DNA from: CAVSNH01 sp963729275
GTDB taxonomy: Bacteria; Actinomycetota; Acidimicrobiia; Acidimicrobiales; RAAP-2
Length of the DNA stretch: 64,000 bases
Assembly: GCA_963729275.1 (NCBI GenBank)
Contig: CAVSNH010000013.1
Location: 992,001 to 1,056,000 of the forward strand
Direction: 5' to 3'
The position numbers were made by a program, and so were the translations under genes. Positions 51,168-60,150 of this stretch are shown piece after piece. How positions within the stretch are numbered: position 1 is the first letter of the stretch; each line of letters opens with the position of its first letter. Under the pieces are notes generated by a model. The model was not told where the DNA came from, did no database searches, and worked only from the letters and a program-made list of their open reading frames with translations.

Positions 51168-52418
51168 ATGCAGGCCTGGGCCTACGGTTACATCGCGCTC
51201 GGCGTGGTCGCAGCCGCCGCCGTGGTCGTGGCCGCTCGTCTCGGACGGCGAGCGGGGAGGCGCAGCCTGCAGCAACGCCTCACCTCTCTTTCCAACCGCC
51301 TCGGGGTCGAGCCCCCGGACGAACGGGGCGTCGAGCCGGTCCTCAGCCACCTCGAGATGGCCACCGGCGAGGCGGCCGAGGCCGTCACCGAGTCCAGCGC
51401 CGATGCCATCCGCCTCCGCCGGGCCCTCGACACCCTGCCCCAGGGGGTCATCGTCTGTGACGAGAGTGGGGCGGTCGTCTTCCGCAACGCCCGGGCCATG
51501 GCCCTCATGCAGAACCGTCACGGTGACGCGCTGGCCGCCCAGGCGGTGACCGATCTTCTCGACAACGCGTGGCAGGACGGAACGGCCGAGCGCACCATCG
51601 ATCTCTACGGACCACCGCGCCAGACGCTCATCGTGCGCACCCGGCTGATCGATGACGGGCGGCGCAACCTCGGGGTGATCGCCATCATCGAGGACGTCTC
51701 CGAGCGGCGCCGGCTCGAAGAGATCCGGCGCGACTTCGTAGCCAACGTGAGTCACGAGCTGAAGACGCCCATCGGGGCGCTCGGCCTGCTGGCCGAGACG
51801 CTGACCGTCGAGCCGGATGCCGCCGTGGCCCAACGACTCGCCTCTCGGATCAACACCGAGGCATTCCGGGTGAGCCGCATCATCGACGACCTGCTCGACC
51901 TGTCCCGTATCGAATCGGAAGAAGCGCCGCCCCGCGAACCGATCTACATCAACCTGGTCATGGCCGAGGCCGTCGAGCGGGTCAAGTCGGCCGCCGAGCA
52001 GCGTCGCATTACCATGCAGCTCGATGAGCCCGAACCGCCGATCCATGTGCTCGGCGATCGGCGCCAGCTCGTCTCCGCCATCCACAGCCTGCTCGAGAAC
52101 GCGGTGACCTACTCGTACGAGGACAGCACCGTGAACGTGAAGGGCAGCCAGATCGACGGCCAGATCCGCCTGTCGGTCACCGACACCGGGGTGGGCATTC
52201 CCGCCCGCGACCTCGAGCGCATCTTCGAGCGCTTCTACCGGGTCGACCACGGCCGCAGCCGCACGTCAGGCGGGACCGGCCTCGGTTTGTCTATCGTCCG
52301 GCACGTGGCCAGCAACCATCAGGGGCACGTGGAGGTGGACTCCCGGGAGGGCGAGGGGTCAACGTTCACCCTCGTGCTGCCGGCACCCCCCGAGTACGCC
52401 GCCCTGAGCGAGGCATGA
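51168..52418 (+). CDS. SenX3/PhoR-like sensor histidine kinase
   Basis: A 416-residue kinase. One membrane helix (residues 6-25), a linker helix, a PAS-like domain (about 85-180: G-V-I-V-C-D-E-S-G-A-V-V-F-R-N-A), a HisKA domain with phospho-acceptor His196 in A-N-V-S-H-E-L-K-T-P, and an ATPase domain with N box L-L-E-N-A-V-T, G1 D-T-G-V-G-I-P, and G2 G-T-G-L-G-L-S-I. With only one helix and no periplasmic domain it senses inside the cell or through a membrane partner, like SenX3. It overlaps the regulator gene by ATGA. Phosphate sensing is likely but unproved. Confidence 0.88.
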   Translation: MQAWAYGYIALGVVAAAAVVVAARLGRRAGRRSLQQRLTSLSNRLGVEPPDERGVEPVLSHLEMATGEAAEAVTESSADAIRLRRALDTLPQGVIVCDESGAVVFRNARAMALMQNRHGDALAAQAVTDLLDNAWQDGTAERTIDLYGPPRQTLIVRTRLIDDGRRNLGVIAIIEDVSERRRLEEIRRDFVANVSHELKTPIGALGLLAETLTVEPDAAVAQRLASRINTEAFRVSRIIDDLLDLSRIESEEAPPREPIYINLVMAEAVERVKSAAEQRRITMQLDEPEPPIHVLGDRRQLVSAIHSLLENAVTYSYEDSTVNVKGSQIDGQIRLSVTDTGVGIPARDLERIFERFYRVDHGRSRTSGGTGLGLSIVRHVASNHQGHVEVDSREGEGSTFTLVLPAPPEYAALSEA

Positions 52419-53233
52419 GCAAGAAGTCGTCCGCCTCGGCGCTCGAGGCCCCACCAGCCGAGGCAGAACAGCCGGCCCTCACCAAGGTGCTCCTGGCCGA
52501 GGACGATGAATCATTCATCGATGCTTTGGTCATCGGGCTCGCCCGCGAAGGGTTCGACGTCGCCGTGGCCCGCGACGGCAACGAGGCCCTGCGACTGTTC
52601 GCCGCCGACGAGCCTGACCTCGTGCTTCTCGATCTCATGCTGCCGCGGTTGTCGGGCATCGACGTGTGTCGCTCCATCCGGGCCCGGTCGTCGGTGCCCA
52701 TCATCATGGTGACGGCCAAGGGCACTGAGATCGACACGGTCGTCGGCCTCGAGATCGGTGCCGACGACTACGTGACCAAGCCCTACCGGCTGCGTGAGTT
52801 GGTGGCTCGCATGCGTGCGGTGTTGCGGCGTACGCCGGCGACCGAGCCGGCCGCGGTTGGGGGACGCCGGGGGAGCGACGACCATTGGGCGGACAGTGCG
52901 CGTGGCCCCGCCCCGCGCAGCCCGGGCATCCTCGAAGCAGGCGGCGTTCGCCTCGATCCCGACCGGCACCTCGTCTTCGTCCGCGGTCTCGAGGTCCACC
53001 TGCGCCGCAAGGAATTCGAGCTGCTCGCCCTCCTCATGGAGAACAGCGGCCGCCTGCTCACCCGTGACGTGCTCATCGATCGGATCTGGGGATCGGACTA
53101 CTTCGGGGACACGAAGACCCTGGACGTGCACATCAAACGACTGCGAAGCCACGTGGAGGAGGACCCCTCCTCACCCAAGCTCATCACCACCATCCGGGGT
53201 GTGGGCTACCGGTTCGACGCGCCCCGGGACTGA
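52415..53233 (+). CDS. RegX3/PhoB-like response regulator
   Basis: A 272-residue OmpR-family regulator. After a 20-residue variable start, the receiver domain has the acidic pair E-D-D, phospho-acceptor Asp73 in V-L-L-D-L-M-L-P, and Lys122 in V-T-K-P-Y. A linker of about 45 residues, longer than usual, leads to the winged-helix domain (E-V-H-L-R-R-K-E-F-E-L-L, then K-T-L-D-V-H-I-K-R-L-R, ending T-I-R-G-V-G-Y-R-F). ATGA overlap with the kinase indicates coupled translation. The 10-bp phased repeats upstream of the operon are its likely target. Confidence 0.9.
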   Translation: MSKKSSASALEAPPAEAEQPALTKVLLAEDDESFIDALVIGLAREGFDVAVARDGNEALRLFAADEPDLVLLDLMLPRLSGIDVCRSIRARSSVPIIMVTAKGTEIDTVVGLEIGADDYVTKPYRLRELVARMRAVLRRTPATEPAAVGGRRGSDDHWADSARGPAPRSPGILEAGGVRLDPDRHLVFVRGLEVHLRRKEFELLALLMENSGRLLTRDVLIDRIWGSDYFGDTKTLDVHIKRLRSHVEEDPSSPKLITTIRGVGYRFDAPRD

Positions 53234-53291
53234 CCCGCTACCCCAGACCGACGACCGTTCCCGCGCCTACGTCGATGAGCTCCGACTCGCT

Positions 53292-54581
53292 TCAGCCCGG
53301 AGCCTTGATCTGGATCTCGCCCCCGAAGTAGGGGCGGAGGACCTCGGGGAGCACCACCGAACCGTCCTCCTGACGACCGGTCTCGACGAGGGCAGCCCAG
53401 ATGCGCGGCCAGGCCAGGGCCGACCCGTTGAGGGTGTGGACGAGAACCGGCTGGCCCCCGCCCTGCGGCCGGTAGCGGACGTTGGCCCGCCGGGCCTGGT
53501 AATCGGCGAACCAGCTGACCGAGGAAACCTCGAGCCACTGGTCGACGCCCGGCGAGTAGACCTCGAGGTCGAAGGTGCGTGCCGCGGAGTTGCCCAGGTC
53601 CCCGGTGCACAGATCAACCACCCGGTACTGCAGCTCGAGATCCCGGAGCATCGACTCGACCAGGGCCACCATCCGCTCGTGCAGCTCACCGGACTGCTCG
53701 GGGGTGGCGTAGGCGAAGATCTCGACCTTGTCGAACTCGTGGACCCGGAGAAGGCCACGGGTGTCGCGGCCGGCCGCACCGGCCTCGCGCCGGAAGCAGG
53801 CCGTCGCCGCCGTCAGCTTGAGGGGCAGGTCGACCTCGTCGATGATGTCGCCGCGCCACATCGAGGTGAGGGGCACCTCGGCCGTGGGAATGGCCCAGAG
53901 GTCGTCCCGCTCGACGTGGTAGGCCTCGTCCTCGAACTTGGGCAGGTGCCCGGTCGAGATCATCGTGTCGGTGAGCACCAGAGTCGGCGGTCGCACCTCC
54001 TCGAACTCGCCGGCATGGTGGTCGAGGGCGAAGCTCGTGAGAGCCCGCAACAGGCGGGCACCGGCGCCCCGGAACAGCGGGAACATGGAGCCGGACAGCT
54101 TGGCCCCGCGTTCCATGTCGAGCAGACGGAGCGCCGCCCCCACCTCCCAGTGCGGGACCCGCTGCGCCTCGGAGTAGGTGGGGGGTTGGGCCGGCCACGA
54201 ACGGACGACCGGGTTGTCCTCCGGCCCGGCGCCGTCGGGGGCGTCGGTCGCCGGCAGGTTGGGCAACTGCAGCAGCGCCTGGCGGACGGCGACCTGCGCG
54301 GCGTCGGCGTCAGTGGCGGCGGCGTGCTCGTCGTCGCCGATGCGGCGGCTCTCGGTGGTGAGCTCCTCGGCCCGGTCGGTGTCCCCGGCCCGCCGTGCGT
54401 CACCGACTGCCTTGGAGAGGGCCTTGACCTGTGTCCGGAGGTCGTCACGTCGGCGGACGGCGCCCCGAGCCGCGCTGTCGAGCTCGACCAGAGCGTCGAT
54501 CTCGGCCGGATCGACCCCACGGCGGGCCAGCGCACGGGCGACCGAGGCGGCGTCGTCCCGCACCAACCGGATGTCGATCAT
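53292..54581 (-). CDS. serS: seryl-tRNA synthetase
   Basis: A 429-residue class II synthetase. The N-terminal coiled coil (A-R-R-G-V-D-P-A-E-I, then L-S-K-A-V-G-D-A-R) binds tRNA-Ser. The class II core has motif 2 C-F-R-R-E-A-G-A-A-G-R-D-T-R-G near residue 267 and motif 3 Q-W-L-E-V-S-S near residue 345, ending G-G-E-I-Q-I. Length and motifs match bacterial SerS closely. ATG 54581 begins M-I-D-I-R-L-V-R, the family-typical start. It is an essential housekeeping gene, convergent with the regulator gene. Confidence 0.95.
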   Translation of the reverse strand: MIDIRLVRDDAASVARALARRGVDPAEIDALVELDSAARGAVRRRDDLRTQVKALSKAVGDARRAGDTDRAEELTTESRRIGDDEHAAATDADAAQVAVRQALLQLPNLPATDAPDGAGPEDNPVVRSWPAQPPTYSEAQRVPHWEVGAALRLLDMERGAKLSGSMFPLFRGAGARLLRALTSFALDHHAGEFEEVRPPTLVLTDTMISTGHLPKFEDEAYHVERDDLWAIPTAEVPLTSMWRGDIIDEVDLPLKLTAATACFRREAGAAGRDTRGLLRVHEFDKVEIFAYATPEQSGELHERMVALVESMLRDLELQYRVVDLCTGDLGNSAARTFDLEVYSPGVDQWLEVSSVSWFADYQARRANVRYRPQGGGQPVLVHTLNGSALAWPRIWAALVETGRQEDGSVVLPEVLRPYFGGEIQIKAPG

Positions 54582-54609
54582 GTCGAGGACAACGGTAGCG
54601 TGACCGTCC

Positions 54610-56454
54610 GTGCGCGAGGCCGACGACCGGGCCGTTGAACGGGCCCGGCCGGAGGATGGCTCGCAGGATGGCGGCGATCGGGCCGTGCGCTGTGACGAGC
54701 TGGTCGTGCGCTACGGGCCGATCGTGGCCGTCCGTGGGCTGACCTTCCGCGCCGAGCGGGGCGAGATCGTGGCCCTGCTCGGCCCCAACGGAGCGGGGAA
54801 GACGAGCACGGTCGAGTGCCTGGAGGGTTACCGCCGAGCCGCGTCCGGTGCCGCCTCGGTCCTCGGTCTCGACCCGCGCCTTGACCGCCCGGCCGTCGTC
54901 GGTCGCCTGGGGGTCATGCTCCAACGGGGCGGCGTCTATCCCATGCTCGGCCCGATTCGCCTGCTCCACCTCTTCGCCGGCTACTACGACAAGCCGGCCG
55001 ACCCGACCGAGCTGCTCGACCGGGTTGGCCTGGCCCGGGTGGCCCGCACTCCGTGGCGCCGACTGTCAGGGGGCGAGCAGCAACGGCTGTCCTTGGCGCT
55101 GGCCCTGGTCGGACGGCCCGAGGTCCTCTTCCTCGACGAGCCCACCGCCGGGGTCGACCCCGAAGGACGTCTGGCCGTGCGCGACATCGTCGAGGAGCAG
55201 CGGGCGTCGGGCGTGTGTGTGGTCCTCACCACCCACGAGCTCGGGGAGGCGGAGCGGCTGGCCGACCGAGTGGTCATCATCGACGGCGGCCGCAAGGTTG
55301 CCGAGGGCACCCCGGCCGGCCTCACCTCGTCGCCCGACGGCGGCGAGATCCGATTCGGCGCAGCCGCCGGCCTCTCGACCGTGGGGTTGGGCGAAGCGTT
55401 GGGCGAGGGGGCCGTGGTCGAAGAGGAGCAGGCCGGACGCTACCGGGTGGCCTTGCCGCCGTCGGTCAGCGAGCCGGACGGCGTAGCCCGGCTGACCGCA
55501 TGGCTGGCCGAAGGGGAGCACCCGCTCGCCGATCTGCGGACCGGACGGTCGCTCGAGGAGGCCTACCTGGCCATCACCCGGGCGGCCAGCGAGCAGGCGA
55601 CGCCGGAGCCGGCCGGCCCGCCAGCAGGGAGACCGTCGTCGGCGGAACGGCTGGGGGCGGGGCGGCGGCGGGCTGAGCCCCGCCTGTCGGGCATGAGATC
55701 CCGGCGGCACCCGTGGGGCGGCCGTCCGCTGCTCGCCCAGCTCCGAGCCGAGCTCTTCATGATGGCCACGAACGGCGAGACGCTTCTTCTCACTCTCGGC
55801 ATCCCTGTCGTCTTCCTCCTCTTCTTCTCGACGGTGCGCGTCCTCCCGGTCGGGACCGAACATCCGGTCGACTTTTTGGTGCCCGGCATCCTGGCCCTGG
55901 CCGTCATGTCGACGGCCATGACTGCCCTCGGCATTGGCACGGGATTCGACCGCGGCTATGGCGTCCTCAAACGACTGGGCACGACCCCGCTCGGGCGGCC
56001 CCGTCTCCTTCTGGCCAAGATGACGACCGTCGCCGCCGTCGAGCTCGGGCAGGCGGCCGTGTTGGTGGCCGTCGGGTTCGGACTGGGTTGGGGCCCGGCC
56101 CATGGGAGCGCGGCCGCGGCCGGCGGGGCGGCGGCGGCCATGGTGCTCGGCACCGTCGCTTTCTGCGGCATCGGCCTGCTGCTGGCCGGAACGCTGCGGC
56201 CCCTCGTGAACCTGGCCGTGCTCAACACGCTCTTCGTGGTCTTCTTGCTGCTCGGTGGCATGCTCGTCCCGCTGTCCAAGCTTCCGGGTTGGCTGGCGGA
56301 CGTCGCCCGGGCGCTCCCGGCCTCGGCGCTGGCCGACGCCCTCCACCGCACCCTCAGCGCCGGGACGGCCGTGTCGTCGCGCGACTGGCTCGTGCTCGGC
56401 ATCTGGGCCATCGTCGCCCCGGCGACCGCGGCTTCGGCCTTCCGCTGGGAGTAG
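54610..56454 (+). CDS. ABC transporter, ATPase and permease fused
   Basis: A 614-residue fusion. Residues 25-310 are an ABC ATPase with Walker A G-P-N-G-A-G-K-T, signature L-S-G-G-E-Q-Q-R-L-S, Walker B V-L-F-L-D-E-P-T-A-G-V-D, and the Thr-Thr-His switch T-T-H-E-L. After a basic, proline-rich linker, residues 375-610 are an ABC-2 permease with about six helices (for example G-I-P-V-V-F-L-L-F-F-S-T-V and I-L-A-L-A-V-M-S-T-A). Most homologues are separate genes. Being next to ctaB and ctaA suggests a role in cytochrome oxidase or heme-related assembly, as in mycobacteria, but drug efflux is equally possible. Confidence 0.85.
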   Translation: MREADDRAVERARPEDGSQDGGDRAVRCDELVVRYGPIVAVRGLTFRAERGEIVALLGPNGAGKTSTVECLEGYRRAASGAASVLGLDPRLDRPAVVGRLGVMLQRGGVYPMLGPIRLLHLFAGYYDKPADPTELLDRVGLARVARTPWRRLSGGEQQRLSLALALVGRPEVLFLDEPTAGVDPEGRLAVRDIVEEQRASGVCVVLTTHELGEAERLADRVVIIDGGRKVAEGTPAGLTSSPDGGEIRFGAAAGLSTVGLGEALGEGAVVEEEQAGRYRVALPPSVSEPDGVARLTAWLAEGEHPLADLRTGRSLEEAYLAITRAASEQATPEPAGPPAGRPSSAERLGAGRRRAEPRLSGMRSRRHPWGGRPLLAQLRAELFMMATNGETLLLTLGIPVVFLLFFSTVRVLPVGTEHPVDFLVPGILALAVMSTAMTALGIGTGFDRGYGVLKRLGTTPLGRPRLLLAKMTTVAAVELGQAAVLVAVGFGLGWGPAHGSAAAAGGAAAAMVLGTVAFCGIGLLLAGTLRPLVNLAVLNTLFVVFLLLGGMLVPLSKLPGWLADVARALPASALADALHRTLSAGTAVSSRDWLVLGIWAIVAPATAASAFRWE

Positions 56455-56482
56455 CCGGTCTCCAGTCGCTTCTTCGGTGTCC

Positions 56483-57160
56483 TCAGCTGATGGCGCTGAG
56501 GTCAGCTTCCAGCTCGGAGCGGTCGAGCTCCCCGAGCTTGTGGACGACCACGTGGCCGCTGGCGTCGAGGAAGAAGGTCTGCGGCTCGGCGTTCAGGCCG
56601 TAGCGCCCGGCGGTCACCCGGAGGTAGGCGTCGACCCCCACCGGGTAGGTCACACCGGCCTGTTGCACGAAGGCCTTGGCCTCAGTCGGCACGTCGGCGA
56701 CGTCGACCCCGATGAACTGGACGGGTGAGTGGGTTCGCTGCTCGCGGCGAGCCACGCTGGCGATCAGCGGCGTTTCCTGACGGCACGGCACGCACCACGA
56801 GGCGAAGAAGTTGAGCACGACCGGCCGGTGCCGGTCGGGCCCGAGGGCGTCGAGACTGACCGGGGGGCCGCCGGTCAGGGAAGGAAGGACGAAAGCCGGG
56901 GCGACCGACCCGATGGGCACGACCTGGCCGGACTTCCCCCCGGCGCCGGTGCCGATAACGCCGAAGAGGATGAAGGCCAGAATGGCGGCGGCCACGATGC
57001 CGATGGCGAGCGACCGCAACTGACGAGCGCGCCGGGGGGCGGCGGCGTCCCCCGATGGCGATGCCGGCGTGGTCAGGGAGGGGGAGGCTGACGGAGCGGC
57101 GGTGGGGCCCGACTCGGGCTCCGGCGTCGGCGCCTCGGGGCGCGGCAGGGCCTCGCTCAA
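56483..57160 (-). CDS. membrane-anchored TlpA/ResA-like thioredoxin
   Basis: About 225 residues. A proline-rich cytoplasmic head and Arg patch (P-R-R-A-R-Q-L-R) precede one membrane helix (I-V-A-A-A-I-L-A-F-I-L-F-G), and then a thioredoxin-like domain with the active site F-F-A-S-W-C-V-P-C-R near residue 130. This is the TlpA/ResA layout of membrane-anchored thiol reductases that keep cytochrome maturation thiols reduced. TTG 57160 overlaps the ctaB stop by TTGA, linking it to heme A synthesis. The stop overlaps a degenerate CCTCAGC/GCTGAGG palindrome. Confidence 0.82.
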   Translation of the reverse strand: MSEALPRPEAPTPEPESGPTAAPSASPSLTTPASPSGDAAAPRRARQLRSLAIGIVAAAILAFILFGVIGTGAGGKSGQVVPIGSVAPAFVLPSLTGGPPVSLDALGPDRHRPVVLNFFASWCVPCRQETPLIASVARREQRTHSPVQFIGVDVADVPTEAKAFVQQAGVTYPVGVDAYLRVTAGRYGLNAEPQTFFLDASGHVVVHKLGELDRSELEADLSAIS

Positions 57161-58062
57161 TGCTTGCTGAAGATGTCGATCGCCATGACCACGAAGAGAA
57201 GGGTCAGGTAGGTGATCGAGAAGCGGAACAGCCGCATGGCCACCTTGGCGGTGGGCTGCATCCACAGCTCCACGGCCAGCGCGATGAAGAGGACGCCGAG
57301 CACCGAGGCACCGATCACGTACACCAATCCGAGCGACGCCACCGGGGCCAGGACCAGCGAGACGGCCACAAGGGCGACGCTGTAGGCCACGATCTGGCGG
57401 GCCGTCCCGGCCACGGTGGTCACCGCCGGCAGCATGGGAACTCCGGCCGCTCGGTAGTCGTCGCGGTACTTGACGGCCAGCGCCCAGAAGTGCGGCGGCG
57501 TCCACAGGAAGATGAGCGCGAAGAGCACGAGCGGAGTCCAGCTCAAGGTGCCGGTCACCGCCGCCCATCCGACCAGCACCGGCACGGCGCCTGCCGCCCC
57601 GCCAATGACGATGTTTTGGCTGCTCGTGCGCTTGAGCCACATCGTGTAGACGAAGACGTAGAACAAGGTGGCCGACGTGGCCAGCACGGCGGACAGGGGG
57701 TTGACGAACGCCCACAGCTCGGCGAAGGCCAACACTTCGAGGGCCAGGGCGAAGATGAGGCCGTTTCGGGGGTGGATCGCGCCCGTGACCAACGGTCGGT
57801 TCCGGGTGCGGTGCATGATCCGGTCGATGTCCCGGTCCACGTACATGTTGATGGCGTTGGCCCCACCCGCGGCCAAGGCTCCGCCGGCCAGGGTGGCGAT
57901 GATCAGGCCAACGGAGGGCAGGCCTCGCTTGGCCACGATCATGGTGGGCAGGGTGGTGACGAGCAGCAGCTCGATGATCCGCGGCTTGGTCAGCGCCACG
58001 TAGGCGCCGACGCGGGCGCCGACGCGGCGCCGAACAGGGACGGCCACCGCGGAGAGCGCCAT
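57157..58062 (-). CDS. ctaB: protoheme IX farnesyltransferase (heme O synthase)
   Basis: A 301-residue polytopic enzyme with about eight helices. K-P-R-I-I-E-L near residue 26, the first Asp-rich motif N-A-I-N-M-Y-V-D-R-D-I-D-R-I-M-H-R-T near residue 78, R-P-L-V-T-G, and the second acidic region Y-R-D-D-Y-R-A-A-G-V-P-M-L. It attaches a farnesyl group to heme B to make heme O for cytochrome c oxidase. ATG 58062 is the family-typical start; the Arg/Ala-rich extension upstream is not coding-like. It is divergent from ctaA, the next step of the pathway. Confidence 0.93.
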   Translation of the reverse strand: MALSAVAVPVRRRVGARVGAYVALTKPRIIELLLVTTLPTMIVAKRGLPSVGLIIATLAGGALAAGGANAINMYVDRDIDRIMHRTRNRPLVTGAIHPRNGLIFALALEVLAFAELWAFVNPLSAVLATSATLFYVFVYTMWLKRTSSQNIVIGGAAGAVPVLVGWAAVTGTLSWTPLVLFALIFLWTPPHFWALAVKYRDDYRAAGVPMLPAVTTVAGTARQIVAYSVALVAVSLVLAPVASLGLVYVIGASVLGVLFIALAVELWMQPTAKVAMRLFRFSITYLTLLFVVMAIDIFSKH

Positions 58063-58167
58063 GGGCGGAAGGATACTGTTACCCCTTCGGGCAGCGACAG
58101 CCGGGGCAAACGGCTGACACGGCGCCGGATGCCGGCACCGAAGGCCGGGTCGTAACATGGTCGGGCG

Positions 58168-59214
58168 GTGTCCTCCCTGCGTATCAGCCCCAAAGCGTTC
58201 TTGCTCCTCTGCCGGATCACGCTCGCCGCCGTCGTCCTCAACGTGGTCACCGGAGCGGCGGTCCGCCTTTCTGACTCGGGACTCGGGTGCCCGGACTGGC
58301 CGACCTGCTCGCAGCACCACCTCACACCGCCGTTACGGCTCCATCCCCTCATCGAGTTCGGAAACCGGATGGTGGTGGGCCTGCTCGTGGTCGCGGCTGC
58401 GCTGACCGTGGTCGCCTCCTTCCGTCGCCAGCCTGCCCGGCGCGACCTGCGTTGGCTGGCCTTCGGCCTCGTCCTCGGCATCCTCGGCGAGGCGGTGGTC
58501 GGGGCCGTCGTCGTCTACAGCAAGCTCAACGCCTACGTGGTGGTGTGCCACTTTCTGGTGGGGATGGCCCTCCTGGCCACCGCCACTGTCCTCACCCTTC
58601 GAGCCGGGCACGCCGCGGGACGGGGAACGCCGGCCGTGTCGCCCGGCGTCCTCCGGGCCACTCGAGTGTTGCTGGCGGCCCTGGCCGCGGCCATCGTGGC
58701 CGGCGCGCTGACCACGGGCGCGGGTCCCCATGCCGGCGGCAAGGGAGCCAAGCGCATTCCGGTGCCACTGGTCGACATGACCCGCGTCCACGCCGAATTC
58801 GTCCTCGCCACTGTGGCCGTGCTCCTCGTCGTGGTCTGGATGCTGTGGCGGACCGACGCCCCGGGGCATGTGCAGAATGCGTCCCTGGTGCTGCTGGCCG
58901 TCATGGTGGCTCAGGGCATCATCGGCTACACGCAGTACTTCACCCACCTGCCGGCCGTGCTGGTCGGCATCCACGTCTTCGGTGCCTCGATGGTGGTGGC
59001 CACTGCTCTCTGGTTCCACCATGGCCTCTCCGACCATCTCGCCGTGGATGCGGATGCGGAACCCGGCCCGGGCCGTACCGCTCGGTTGGCGGACGAGATG
59101 CCGGCCATGTCGACGGCTACGTCCGGCGCCGAGTTACCGGTGGGCGTGGCAACAGGCAGTGAGGGGGCAAGCACGCCGACATCGGTCGACGTGGCACTGG
59201 GTGAGCCGGCGTGA
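58168..59214 (+). CDS. ctaA: heme A synthase
   Basis: A 348-residue membrane protein with about eight helices. L-N-V-V-T-G-A-A-V-R-L-S-D-S-G-L-G-C-P-D-W-P-T-C near residue 25 holds the G-A-x-V-R and C-P-x-W motifs of CtaA/COX15. Heme-ligand His are in L-H-P-L-I-E-F-G-N-R, V-C-H-F-L-V-G, T-R-V-H-A-E-F and G-I-H-V-F-G. It oxidises heme O to heme A. The last 60 residues form a variable hydrophilic tail. GTG 58168 is 105 bases from the divergent ctaB start; GTGA overlap couples it to clpS. Confidence 0.93.
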   Translation: MSSLRISPKAFLLLCRITLAAVVLNVVTGAAVRLSDSGLGCPDWPTCSQHHLTPPLRLHPLIEFGNRMVVGLLVVAAALTVVASFRRQPARRDLRWLAFGLVLGILGEAVVGAVVVYSKLNAYVVVCHFLVGMALLATATVLTLRAGHAAGRGTPAVSPGVLRATRVLLAALAAAIVAGALTTGAGPHAGGKGAKRIPVPLVDMTRVHAEFVLATVAVLLVVVWMLWRTDAPGHVQNASLVLLAVMVAQGIIGYTQYFTHLPAVLVGIHVFGASMVVATALWFHHGLSDHLAVDADAEPGPGRTARLADEMPAMSTATSGAELPVGVATGSEGASTPTSVDVALGEPA

Positions 59215-59537
59215 CCCCGGCCGTCACCTTCGTCGTCGCCCGGCAAGGAGGTGTCGCCCCGGCCGAGGTCGAGCGGCCGGACATCGAGGAGTCGCTGACC
59301 ACTGCCCGGCCGTGGCTGGTGATCGTCTGGAACGACCCCATCAACCTGATGTCCTTCGTGACCTACGTGTTCCAGAAGCTGTTCGGCTACTCGAAGGAGA
59401 AGGCCACCAAGCTCATGTTGGACGTGCACTACAAGGGTCGAGCCGTCGTGTCCTCGGGGACGAGAGAGCGGGCCGAGCTCGACGTCTACCGCCTCCACGA
59501 GCACGGGCTGTGGGCGACCATGGAGCAGGAGGGATGA
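59211..59537 (+). CDS. clpS: ATP-dependent Clp protease adaptor ClpS
   Basis: A 108-residue protein. W-L-V-I-V-W-N-D-P-I-N-L-M-S-F-V-T-Y-V-F, then L-M-L-D-V-H-Y-K-G-R-A-V-V-S-S-G and R-A-E-L-D-V-Y-R-L-H, match the ClpS fold that binds N-terminal degron residues and hands substrates to ClpA/ClpC-ClpP. The Asn-Asp pair and the Asp/His of the binding pocket are kept. It starts inside the ctaA stop (GTGA) and is followed by DUF2017, a common actinobacterial neighbour. Confidence 0.93.
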   Translation: MTPAVTFVVARQGGVAPAEVERPDIEESLTTARPWLVIVWNDPINLMSFVTYVFQKLFGYSKEKATKLMLDVHYKGRAVVSSGTRERAELDVYRLHEHGLWATMEQEG

Positions 59538-59544
59538 GCTCGAC

Positions 59545-60048
59545 GTGAGCGCCCCCATCCGCAAGGGGAAAGACGGTCGCTATCGGGTCCGCATCGACGA
59601 GACGGCCCGTACCGTCCTCTGTGACCTGGCCCGCCAGCTCACGCCGGCCATCGCCACCCACGACCCCATGACCAAACGCCTCTTCCCCCCGGCCTACCCC
59701 GACCCGCAACTGGCCGACGTCGAGCGCGAGTACCGCGGCCTGGTCGAAACTGCCCTCGTTGCCCACCACCAACGGGCGCTCGAGACGCTGGCCTCGACGG
59801 CACAGGCCGACACGCTTTCCGAGGAGGAGGTCCACGACTGGCTGTCGGCCATCGAGTCGATGCGACTCGTACTGGGCACCCGCCTCGACGTCAGCGAGGA
59901 CATGACCCCGCCGCGTCCTGACGACCCGGCCGCCGCCGAATACGCCCTCTACGAGTACCTGGGCGGACTGCAGTATCTGCTCATCGAGACGTTGGCCGCC
60001 GACCTCCCCGACGAGGGGCGACCCGAAGGCGAGTTCGACCCCCTCTGA
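59545..60048 (+). CDS. DUF2017 family protein
   Basis: A 167-residue, mainly helical protein. The start R-V-R-I-D-E-T-A-R-T-V-L-C-D-L, the middle P-D-P-Q-L-A-D-V-E-R-E-Y-R-G, and D-W-L-S-A-I-E-S-M-R-L-V-L-G-T-R-L near residue 100, followed by L-Y-E-Y-L-G-G-L-Q, are the DUF2017 signature. The family is widespread in actinobacteria and almost always follows clpS, so a role near the Clp system is suspected. Biochemical function is unknown. Confidence 0.88.
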   Translation: MSAPIRKGKDGRYRVRIDETARTVLCDLARQLTPAIATHDPMTKRLFPPAYPDPQLADVEREYRGLVETALVAHHQRALETLASTAQADTLSEEEVHDWLSAIESMRLVLGTRLDVSEDMTPPRPDDPAAAEYALYEYLGGLQYLLIETLAADLPDEGRPEGEFDPL

Positions 60049-60077
60049 TAGTCTCGCCCGACCCTGATCGGGGTCGA

Positions 60078-60150
60078 GCCCCCATCGTCCAGCGGCCCAG
60101 GACGCCGCCCTTTCAAGGCGGTAACACGGGTTCGAATCCCGTTGGGGGTG
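60078..60150 (+). tRNA. tRNA-Glu (anticodon TTC)
   Basis: The acceptor GCCCCCA pairs with TGGGGGT (the usual G-U pair at position 1-72 of tRNA-Glu). The anticodon stem CCGCC/GGCGG encloses loop CTTTCAA with anticodon TTC. The T arm is CACGGG-TTCGAAT-CCCGT. The discriminator is G and CCA is not encoded. Confidence 0.95.

Noticed and set aside
55066..56346. Leftward open frame of 426 codons opposite the ABC transporter
   Set aside because: Gly/Arg/Glu-rich, motif-free translation; the opposite frame encodes complete ATPase and permease motifs.
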